Part shown: positions 6,481-12,453 of the stretch, piece after piece
Position numbering within the stretch: the first letter of the stretch is position 1
Layout: each line of letters opens with the position of its first letter
Source of the DNA: Collinsella aerofaciens
Lineage (GTDB): Bacteria > Actinomycetota > Coriobacteriia > Coriobacteriales > Coriobacteriaceae
Length of the DNA: 12,641 nt
Assembly: GCA_021641225.1 (NCBI GenBank)
Contig: JAJWXI010000028.1
Location: 3,171 to 15,811 of the forward strand
Direction of reading: 5' to 3'
Notes under the pieces: generated by a model
Databases searched by the model: none
Told to the model about the DNA's origin: nothing
Seen by the model: the letters and a program-made list of their open reading frames with translations, nothing else
Made by a program: the position numbers and the translations under genes

Positions 6481-7911
6481 TCAGGTGGTTGTCGGGACAT
6501 AGGGATAGTAGTCAAAGCGCAGTGTCATAAGCCGCTGTGGGGATTCAATAGCCGCGGCGATGATATTGGCATCGCGGGCACGATCAAACCCTTCGAGTTC
6601 GATCTGATACGAGACGTCTTGCATAATGTCCAGACGTCGCCAGGCTAGAAGTGTGTCGCCATCGAATTCCAAGGTCTTGCTTCCGTCTGGGGCAACGGCG
6701 TATAGACGCAGTTTAGCGGTGGTTGCAGGGTCGACAACCGTGACCTTTTTAATTTCGTTTCGAGTATTCTTGGCGCCCAACAAGGTGAGCAGTGTTGGGG
6801 CAACGACCTCGCCCGATGGCAAAAAGACGACTTCGATGGATTCAGGAAATGCGATGATGGCCGACTTGCGGACGGGCTGATTGGCGGCGGCAACTTCGAT
6901 GTTCGCGGCATCGATGACCTCTGTGTGGTCGAGGGCGGCAAGCACGCAGCAGTTACCTTCATCGATCTCCTGAGGATCAGCAAGCCCCAGACTGTCCGCG
7001 AGCTCGGGATCGTTTGGATCGGCAGCGGGCTCATTCGGTGCTTCGAAAGAAGCTGGGACGCTGTTTGTCGGCGACGGCGTGTCGCCCGCACCTGCTTCTT
7101 TGTCCGCGCTTTCTTCTTGTATGGTTGCGTTGATGGGTTCGTCGTTTGAGGGGAGCGTCTTGGCGTTAGGCGCGGAGGGGAGAATTCCGATGGCTCCGGA
7201 TCCATTCCACTCCATTTCGAGAAGCGCCGGGTCGGCAAGAATGCGTTGCCTGCTTTGCGCGTGGGCATCGATTTTAATAGAGCCTGCCTCTATCCCTCGT
7301 GTAAGGCTGAGTGATCCGGCTGACTTCTCGAAATGAGCGTCTGTGTCTTTGGTGCTGACGGCGTAGAACAGCAGGGATGCTTCTCCCGCCGCGATGGCAT
7401 CGGTGTCGGCTTTGGTCAGCCGCAACGATGCCGTGAATGAGAGGGTGGGCTGCGTGTCGTCTGCATTCGCGGCGGCGCAGCCCAGACATATACCGCCTCC
7501 TTTCTCGAAAAACGCACCGTCGAAGGCGACCTTCGCTCCGTTCGCCGAGTCATCGACCGAAGCGATGTCGATGCGCAGCTCTAAATTGCATGGATCGCCA
7601 TCTGCATCGAGCACAACCGAGCGCCATGTGCAGACAGCGCACCCCGCCTGGGAGCCGTTTGCCTTGTTCGAACGATTGATATCCACGACTATCGAGCCGT
7701 CCGTATTACGACGAAGGCATCCCGAGGTTGAGATTGCGGCCTGTGCGATCGAAAAACGCTTGCACGCAATGGCGCTCGATGGATTTGGTGCGGAGCTTAG
7801 GGCTGCTGGTAAGGAGCCTGCCATGACGGGAGTCGCCCAAGCGGCGACAGGCGTTCCGGTTGCGAGCGCGCCGCAGAGTGCGACGACGGGCAAAAGGTTC
7901 TTCGATGCCAT
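6481..7911 (-). CDS. Secreted two-domain surface protein with paired CxxC motifs, function unknown
   Basis: 476-residue exported protein. Residues 1-31 look like a signal peptide (short basic start, hydrophobic core LLPVVALCGALATG, small residues before about 27-31). The N-terminal half (about 50-240) is beta-rich and holds C50, C65, C91-x-x-C94, C108 and C142-x-x-C145. A Pro/Glu/Asp/Ala-rich linker spans about 245-320 and ends in C321-C322. The C-terminal half (about 345-470) has an FPESIEVVFLPSGEVVAPTL segment that resembles the secreted 199-residue protein encoded upstream in the operon. No LPxTG motif, C-terminal membrane helix or lipobox is seen, so it is either released or held by another protein. 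The ATG at 7911 has an AAGGAGA ribosome binding site, and the upstream gene ends 18 bases before it. I do not recognise the family; structural role and disulfide bonding are inference. Confidence 0.85.
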   Translation of the reverse strand: MASKNLLPVVALCGALATGTPVAAWATPVMAGSLPAALSSAPNPSSAIACKRFSIAQAAISTSGCLRRNTDGSIVVDINRSNKANGSQAGCAVCTWRSVVLDADGDPCNLELRIDIASVDDSANGAKVAFDGAFFEKGGGICLGCAAANADDTQPTLSFTASLRLTKADTDAIAAGEASLLFYAVSTKDTDAHFEKSAGSLSLTRGIEAGSIKIDAHAQSRQRILADPALLEMEWNGSGAIGILPSAPNAKTLPSNDEPINATIQEESADKEAGAGDTPSPTNSVPASFEAPNEPAADPNDPELADSLGLADPQEIDEGNCCVLAALDHTEVIDAANIEVAAANQPVRKSAIIAFPESIEVVFLPSGEVVAPTLLTLLGAKNTRNEIKKVTVVDPATTAKLRLYAVAPDGSKTLEFDGDTLLAWRRLDIMQDVSYQIELEGFDRARDANIIAAAIESPQRLMTLRFDYYPYVPTTT

Positions 7912-7929
7912 GGGGTCTCCTTAGCTAAT

Positions 7930-8211
7930 TTAGTGCGGCCTGTCCGTGTTTCGTTTCTGGCTGCGTTTGATGTGCAGACCGAGGCCGGCGGTTCCCGCGC
8001 CTGCTGCCGTGGCGCCTGCTGCCAAGAGCCATCGTCTGTCGTCTGTCTGTGCCAACGGTTCCTCGCGGTTGCCGCGGTCGAGCTCCGAGAGGTCGACCGT
8101 CACTTGCGTGGCGGCCTGCGCCTGTTCTTGCTGGGCAAAAGCCATGGCTGGCGCAAACGCTAGGATACTGACGGCGGCGGCCAGGGCGACGGCCTTATGC
8201 CGTGTGCGCAC
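7930..8211 (-). CDS. Small protein with signal peptide and C-terminal membrane segment
   Basis: 93-residue predicted surface protein. It starts with RTRHK, then a hydrophobic signal core (AVALAAAVSILAFAPAMAFA) with an AFA cleavage-type site. About 40 polar residues follow, including TQVTVDLSELDRG and DDRRW, then a Gly/Ala-rich hydrophobic stretch LLAAGATAAGAGTAGLGL and a basic tail (HIKRSQKRN). This is the topology of a sorted or membrane-anchored wall protein but no LPxTG is present. The GTG at 8211 is preferred, although its ribosome binding site is poor. It overlaps the end of the upstream gene by 17 bases, which suggests translation by re-initiation. An alternative TTG at 8241 would put ten extra residues in front of the signal peptide. 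Family unknown; possibly a membrane anchor or helper for the secreted neighbours. Confidence 0.7.
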   Translation of the reverse strand: MRTRHKAVALAAAVSILAFAPAMAFAQQEQAQAATQVTVDLSELDRGNREEPLAQTDDRRWLLAAGATAAGAGTAGLGLHIKRSQKRNTDRPH

Positions 8212-8794
8212 CGGGCTCGACCGTCCAGGTGATCGTTGCAACCTGATCGCCTTCGCCGGTTACGTGGAAGATGTCGCGCGTGACACGGGCGACGTTTCCG
8301 CTTGTCTTGAGCTTAATTTTGTCCGTGCCGCCGGCAATGCCCTGGTAGCCCATGTCGAAGGCTGCATTCTTGGAAAGATCGAGGCCCGTCCCCTGCATTG
8401 CGGCGCTGGCGTTCTGGAGTGCGCCGTCGGGGCCGACCTTAAAGTCGATGGAGTTCTGCGCGGTTCCGGCCTTGGCGTCGGCGGCAATGGTCCAGGTGTT
8501 CATGGCGTCGATCTTCATGTTGGTGACATGGATGCCGTAGGCCGAATGATTGTCGATGGTGGTCGCGTCTTCTGAGGGGCCCTGAAGCGTGCCGTCGGCC
8601 TTGGCGACGAAGGGAATAACCGTCGGAACTTTGAACTCAACGTTGTCGATCTCGGTCCTGACCATTACTTTCGTTGTTCCAGCGCGCCCGGCTGCCAGAG
8701 CTGGCGTCGGGGTGGCGCCCATTGCGAGCGCGAGCGCGAGCCCTGCGCCCACGACGAGCGCTCTGGCTCCGTTCATGTTCCTGGTGATGTCCAT
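8195..8794 (-). CDS. Secreted surface protein, beta-rich extracellular domain, function unknown
   Basis: 199-residue exported protein. Its signal peptide covers about residues 1-35 (RALVVGAGLALALAMGA core, ALA site at 33-35). The mature part reads as one beta-rich domain: VEFKVPTVIPFVAKADGTL (52-70), GPS at 72-74, IHVTNMKI at 88-95, MNTWTIAAD at 98-106, and a last strand VATITWTVEP (185-194). The pattern of a 'PFV..DG...GPS..T..N......V' stretch followed by a W-containing strand is common in small secreted proteins of anaerobic Gram-positives that are encoded beside membrane-anchored partners. No cysteine is present and no wall anchor is seen. The ATG at 8794 has an AAGGA ribosome binding site seven bases upstream. 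It is the middle gene of the five-gene operon. Role as a subunit of a surface structure is inference. Confidence 0.8.
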   Translation of the reverse strand: MDITRNMNGARALVVGAGLALALAMGATPTPALAAGRAGTTKVMVRTEIDNVEFKVPTVIPFVAKADGTLQGPSEDATTIDNHSAYGIHVTNMKIDAMNTWTIAADAKAGTAQNSIDFKVGPDGALQNASAAMQGTGLDLSKNAAFDMGYQGIAGGTDKIKLKTSGNVARVTRDIFHVTGEGDQVATITWTVEPGAHTA

Positions 8795-8814
8795 GGTCGT
8801 TCCTTTCTATTCGC

Positions 8815-8831
8815 CGCGGGCCGTCCCCGCG
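8815..8831 (-). other. GC-rich intercistronic hairpin upstream of the 199-residue surface gene
   Basis: CGCGGG at 8815-8820 and CCCGCG at 8826-8831 form a perfect six-pair GC stem with a five-base loop. It sits in the 90-base gap after the 169-residue gene and ends about 10 bases before the ribosome binding site of the next gene. No T-run follows it on the minus strand, so it is not a standard terminator. It could stabilise the 5' end of a processed message for the secreted protein and so raise its output. Confidence 0.4.
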
Positions 8832-8884
8832 ATGATTGGACGAATGCTGGTGAATTGCGTGCGGTGCCGCGTCGGCTGAAAAAG

Positions 8885-9394
8885 CTAGTTCTCGGTTTGC
8901 TCAACCCGTACCTTGACACGTGTCGGATTGCCGTGGCTGTCGAGGGTCTTGGCATCGAGTGCTTGGATCTCGATGTACGCCTCGCCTTCTTTGATGTCGC
9001 CGGCGGGGCACGTCTCGATTGTCTTGCCGGTCTCGACCACACCGGATTCGTACATGGTCTCGTCGTTTTGGATGACGCGGAATCGCTGGGGAAATTTATT
9101 GTCTTGGACGTTTTGCACGTTGACGCGCAGCTTGCCGTCCTCCTGCAGCTGAGCGACCGGTGCGACCGAAATCGTCATCATGTTGTCGCGGACGATGGCG
9201 TCGAGCTCATCTTGGATCTCTTGGCGCGATTTACCCTCTGCCGTCGTGACTGAGGCGCCCGCTTCGGGCACGGGCTGCGACTGCCAGGCGTATAGCCCTA
9301 CGGCGACAAGGGCGCAGACGATAGCCAGGCAGACAACGACGAGTTTCTTGCGACGCCCCAGTCCTGCAAGGCGGGGCGGCTTCTTCGCACTCAT
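8885..9394 (-). CDS. Membrane-anchored extracellular protein, function unknown
   Basis: 169-residue protein with a basic start (SAKKPPRLAGLGRRKK), one membrane segment at about 18-37 and an extracellular part. Cleavage is not obvious, so it probably stays anchored as a type II protein. The outside part has a short helical stretch (SRQEIQDELDAIVRDN, 56-71), then beta strands MMTISVAPVAQL, KLRVNVQNV, RFRVIQNDETMYESGVVETGK and AYIEIQALD. The 'T.Y.SG.ve.G..I' followed by 'G.....i.alD..T....G' pattern matches a class of short anchored surface proteins seen in anaerobic Firmicutes and Actinobacteria; no function is known to me. The ATG at 9394 shares the ATGA overlap with the stop of the preceding gene, so translation is likely coupled. 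Confidence 0.8.
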   Translation of the reverse strand: MSAKKPPRLAGLGRRKKLVVVCLAIVCALVAVGLYAWQSQPVPEAGASVTTAEGKSRQEIQDELDAIVRDNMMTISVAPVAQLQEDGKLRVNVQNVQDNKFPQRFRVIQNDETMYESGVVETGKTIETCPAGDIKEGEAYIEIQALDAKTLDSHGNPTRVKVRVEQTEN

Positions 9395-9687
9395 GCGGCG
9401 TCCTTGGTGGTGTAGACACGTGCGAACGTGGACGGGTCCGCTCCAAAGAGCATGTGAAGCATCAGGCGGCGCGAGTAGATGAGCTCGTCGAAGTCGTGAG
9501 GGAGCTCGATATCGTGGATACGCGCGATGTGGTGGGCGAGCGCCGAGAACGACTCGGGGTCGCAGATAACATCGGTGGTGACGTGGTAGACCGCCGTATC
9601 GGGGAACGCCTCTTCGTCGAAAGGCAGGAGATAGGGATCGTCGTCGACCTCGATGGCGACGCCGTACTGGGGCCAGTAATATGCCAT
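9391..9687 (-). CDS. Small cytosolic protein of unknown function, head of the surface operon
   Basis: 98-residue soluble protein with no signal peptide. The sequence begins MAYYWPQYGVAIEVDDDP, continues through AVYHVTTDVICDPESFSALAHHIARI, and ends with a helical LIYSRRLMLHMLFG. The order 'YWP..gVAiEvDDDP ... VyhVTt..i.dp' resembles the core strands of the DUF559/Vsr-like nuclease fold, but the catalytic lysine expected in such nucleases is not evident and the protein is short. A degenerate or binding-only version is possible; the resemblance is weak. The ATG at 9687 has a GGGAGG ribosome binding site six bases upstream. Its stop overlaps the start of the next gene (ATGA), so it is expressed with the surface proteins. 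Confidence 0.7.
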   Translation of the reverse strand: MAYYWPQYGVAIEVDDDPYLLPFDEEAFPDTAVYHVTTDVICDPESFSALAHHIARIHDIELPHDFDELIYSRRLMLHMLFGADPSTFARVYTTKDAA

Positions 9688-9709
9688 GGGAACCTCCCTG
9701 CTTCTGGGA

Positions 9710-9731
9710 CCAAAACTTCTATCGGTTTTGG
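9710..9731. promoter_or_regulatory. 22-base palindrome in the leader of the surface operon
   Basis: CCAAAAC at 9710-9716 and GTTTTGG at 9725-9731 are perfect 7-base inverted arms with an 8-base spacer. The element ends 22 bases before the ATG of the 98-residue gene. It fits an operator for a dimeric repressor or a weak leader hairpin. Similar-sized arms occur upstream of the DUF554 gene but the sequences differ. Confidence 0.4.
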
Positions 9732-9761
9732 CTGTCGACGCCGACCGTATCAGCCGCTACT

Positions 9762-9779
9762 TGACCAATTTCTGACCAA
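9762..9779. repeat. Tandem TGACCAA direct repeats
   Basis: TGACCAA occurs at 9762-9768 and again at 9773-9779, exactly 11 bases apart, with a partial TTGAC copy at 9784. One-helical-turn spacing places the copies on the same face of DNA, as for tandem activator or response-regulator sites. On the minus strand they read TTGGTCA, upstream of the surface operon. Confidence 0.4.
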
Positions 9780-10033
9780 ATGCTTGACGGATTGATATCT
9801 CCGCAGGTAAAAGGCAGTAAAAATTACTTCAACTTTTTTCGAGCGACATTTACGCGATCGGCGACGGCGGGGCGATATGTGTCAAAAGCATCGTCTGCCG
9901 AGGAAACCTTGCCGCTCGCCGAATTGCACGAACGTAAAAATCGCCAATTATGGAGACGGTCTCGAACACGTCGACGAAACGATGCGGTAACATCTCCCTG
10001 CAAACACTGTAGTTAGCTAAAGGGGGAGTTCGC

Positions 10034-11635
10034 GTGTCTGCAACCATCAAACCCTTCACCGACGAGTTCGAAGAGTATGGCCGCGATGAATCTCGTGCAT
10101 CGGGCGAAGCATCGAGCATCTCGTTTCCGACAACGGAAGACGAGGTCCGTGCCATTTTGGAAACGCTCCATGCCGAGCGTGTCCCGGTAACGGTTCAGGG
10201 CGCCCGAACCGGCCTTGCCGCCGGTGCCGTGCCCCACGGTGGGCATATCCTCAATACTTCCCGTATGAATCGCTACTTGGGCCTTCGCCGCGATGAACAA
10301 GGCCAATTTCTGCTGCGCGCGGAGCCGGGCGTTGTGCTCTCGGAGCTGCGTAAGCAGCTGAGCAAGAAAGTACTGCCGACCGCTGGTTGGGACCAGGCAT
10401 CGCTTGAGGCCTACGAGGAGTTCCAAGAGTCCCCCGAGCAGTTCTTTCCCACCGATCCCACCGAGGCATCTGCCTGTCTGGGCGGCATGGCGGCATGCAA
10501 CGCCTCCGGCGCCCGCAGCTACGCTTACGGTCCCATACGCCCGCATGTCACGGGACTCCACGTCGCGCTGGCTGATGGCGATTTGCTTGAGCTTCAGCGC
10601 GGCGAGGCTTTTGCCCAGGGCCGCCACCTGTCGCTCGTGACGGCAGAGGGTCATACATTCGAGCTTGATCTTCCTGACTACACCATGCCCAAGACCAAAA
10701 ATGCCTCGGGGTATTTTGTTGCGGACGATATGGACGCCATCGATCTTTTTATCGGTGCGTGCGGCACGCTCGGCGTCATTACCGAGCTCGAGATCGCCCT
10801 GCAGGCGGCACCTTCGGTCGTATGGGGTGTGAGTTGCTTTTTCGATAGCGAAGACAAGGCCGTGTCCTTTACCGATTCCGTGCGTCCCGTGCTGTCCCAT
10901 GCCGCCGCTATTGAGTATTTCGATGCTGGCGCCCTGGATATCCTGCGTCGCCAGCGCGAGCAGTCGACCGCGTTTGCCTCGCTGCCGGCGCTCGACGACG
11001 AGGCAAAGGTCTGTGTCTACGTGGAGCTCGACTGCGATGACGAAGCGCAGGCGACCGAGGAGCTGTACCACCTGGGATGGGTGCTGGAGCTTGCGGGCGG
11101 CAGCGACGATGCGACATGGGTCGCCCGCACCGAAGTCGATCGCGAGTGTCAGCGATTCTTCCGCCATGCGGTGCCCGAGAGCGTCAACATGCTCATCGAC
11201 GAGCGTCGCCGCACGGATCCCACCATCACCAAACTGGGCTCGGACATGTCGGTGCCCAACGCACGCTTGGCCGATGTCATTGCCCTCTATCGCCGCACGT
11301 TGGCCGAAAGCGGGCTTGAGTCTGCCGCCTGGGGGCACATCGGTAACAACCATCTGCATGTGAACATTCTGCCGCGCGATGCGCAGGATTACCGCCGCGG
11401 CGGAGAACTCTTTGCCCAGTGGGCTTCCGAGGTCACGGCCATGGGCGGCGCCGTCTCCGCCGAACACGGCGTCGGCAAGATCAAGGCGGGCTTCCTGGAG
11501 ACGATGTACGGCCACGAGGCCATGGTCGAGTCGGCGCGGCTCAAGCTCCAGCTCGATCCTGCCGGGCAGCTGGGTCGCGGTAACCTGTTTTCGGAGAAGC
11601 TCTTGGATGAGCTCGTCCAGAAAGGGGGCGCGTGA
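10034..11635 (+). CDS. FAD-binding 2-hydroxyacid dehydrogenase (GlcD/LctD type), probable lactate dehydrogenase
   Basis: 533-residue cytosolic flavoprotein of the FAD_binding_4 / FAD-oxidase_C family, which oxidises 2-hydroxyacids such as D-lactate or glycolate. The FAD-binding part shows FPTTEDEV (31-38), VTVQGARTGLAAGAVP (52-67), FFPTDPTEASACLGG (137-151), NASGARSYAYGP (156-167), KNASGYF (222-228) and GTLGVITELE (244-253). The C-terminal substrate domain shows HIGNNHLHVN (435-444) and SAEHGVGKIK (475-484), with the family's conserved histidines H435, H440, H442 and H478. It is longer than the roughly 465-residue LctD, with extra residues between the FAD-binding blocks (about 120-140). The GTG at 10034 follows an AAAGGGGGAG ribosome binding site. 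Its stop overlaps the next gene's GTG, and the ETF beta and alpha genes follow, so its electron acceptor is most likely an ETF rather than a quinone. The substrate is not proven. Confidence 0.88.
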   Translation: MSATIKPFTDEFEEYGRDESRASGEASSISFPTTEDEVRAILETLHAERVPVTVQGARTGLAAGAVPHGGHILNTSRMNRYLGLRRDEQGQFLLRAEPGVVLSELRKQLSKKVLPTAGWDQASLEAYEEFQESPEQFFPTDPTEASACLGGMAACNASGARSYAYGPIRPHVTGLHVALADGDLLELQRGEAFAQGRHLSLVTAEGHTFELDLPDYTMPKTKNASGYFVADDMDAIDLFIGACGTLGVITELEIALQAAPSVVWGVSCFFDSEDKAVSFTDSVRPVLSHAAAIEYFDAGALDILRRQREQSTAFASLPALDDEAKVCVYVELDCDDEAQATEELYHLGWVLELAGGSDDATWVARTEVDRECQRFFRHAVPESVNMLIDERRRTDPTITKLGSDMSVPNARLADVIALYRRTLAESGLESAAWGHIGNNHLHVNILPRDAQDYRRGGELFAQWASEVTAMGGAVSAEHGVGKIKAGFLETMYGHEAMVESARLKLQLDPAGQLGRGNLFSEKLLDELVQKGGA

Positions 11636-11637
11636 AG

Positions 11638-12453
11638 ATGAGCGATTTCCATATGGTGGTGTGCGTCAAGGCGGTGCCGGGCAGCACCGAGGTCAAGATG
11701 GACCCCAAGACCAATACCATCGTGCGCGATGGCAAGCAGGCGGTCATTAATCCCTTTGACGCGAGCGCTTTGGAATGCGCGCTGGCGCTGAAGGACGACT
11801 TTATCGGCTTTGGCATGGACGTGCGCGTAACGGTGGTGTCGATGGGCATCCCCGCGACCGAATCGCTGCTGCGCGACTGCATCGCCCGCGGTGCCGACGA
11901 CGCGCTGCTGCTGACCGACCGAGCCTTTGCGGGCGCCGATACCCTAGCCACCACCTATGCCCTCAAATGCGGCATCGAGGCACTCGATGAGGACTTTGAC
12001 CTGCTCATCTGCGGCAAGATGGCAGTGGACGGCGATACGGCCCAGATCGGCCCCGAGCTGGCCGGCGCCTTTGAGATCCCCTGCGTGACCGACGTGAGCT
12101 GTGTGCAGAGCGCGGGATTTACGACGTGTGGCTCGCTGGCGCTCGTCCACGGCTGCGATGCCGGCGAGGAGACGGTGTACCTGGAGAGGCCGTGTGCGAT
12201 GACGACCGCCAAGGAGATTGGCCAGCTGCGCATGCCGAGTATTGCCGGTATTCGCGCGGCCGAGGATGCAGACGTGCGCGTGGCCAGCGCTGCCGACGTA
12301 AACGCCGATCCTTCGCGTTGCGGCCTTGCCGGATCACCGACGCAGGTCGTGCGCTCGTTTGTGCCCGACCGTGACCAAACGTGCGAGGCCGTTGAGGGAA
12401 CGGCGTCCGAGCAGGCGGTAAAACTTGCCAAGATTATCGAGGGGATGGCATAG
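11638..12453 (+). CDS. etfB: Electron transfer flavoprotein beta subunit
   Basis: 271-residue ETF beta subunit, which holds FAD or AMP and passes electrons to or from the dehydrogenase next door. Family features are CVKAVPGSTEVKMD (9-22), INPFDASALECALAL (37-51), the signature CGKMAVDGDTAQIGPELAG (125-143) and AKEIGQLRMPSIAGIRAA (191-208). The DGDTAQ stretch is usual in this family, including bifurcating members. The ATG at 11638 lies nine bases after a GGGGG ribosome binding core. A GTG at 11632, which overlaps the stop of the dehydrogenase gene, is an alternative start that adds two residues. The next gene begins immediately after the stop, so the three genes are tightly coupled. Its pairing with an ETF alpha carrying a ferredoxin domain points to the LctB type of bifurcating ETF; that is inference from context. 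Confidence 0.93.
   Translation: MSDFHMVVCVKAVPGSTEVKMDPKTNTIVRDGKQAVINPFDASALECALALKDDFIGFGMDVRVTVVSMGIPATESLLRDCIARGADDALLLTDRAFAGADTLATTYALKCGIEALDEDFDLLICGKMAVDGDTAQIGPELAGAFEIPCVTDVSCVQSAGFTTCGSLALVHGCDAGEETVYLERPCAMTTAKEIGQLRMPSIAGIRAAEDADVRVASAADVNADPSRCGLAGSPTQVVRSFVPDRDQTCEAVEGTASEQAVKLAKIIEGMA

Larger units (their letters stand above)
9688..10033. other. Divergent intergenic region between the surface operon and the FAD oxidase operon
   Basis: 346 bases without a convincing gene. It must hold promoters for both directions, but neither is clear. The best plus-strand candidate is TTGCAC at 9924 with AATTAT at 9946 (16-base spacing, weak). The region carries a 22-base palindrome near the minus gene, tandem TGACCAA direct repeats, an AGTAA/TTACT mini-hairpin near 9817 followed by a T-run at 9833, GAGAC-G-GTCTC at 9953-9963 and the self-complementary CGTCGACG at 9969-9976. 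A 78-codon plus-strand reading frame from 9780 lacks a ribosome binding site and was not called. Confidence 0.6.

Noticed and set aside
9780..10016. 78-codon plus-strand frame in the divergent intergenic region
   Set aside because: No ribosome binding site before the ATG, composition turns Arg-rich without pattern, and it covers the probable promoter of the dehydrogenase.
10013..11515. 500-codon minus-strand open frame opposite the FAD dehydrogenase
   Set aside because: The plus strand encodes an unmistakable FAD_binding_4 protein across the same bases; the antisense product has no recognisable domain.
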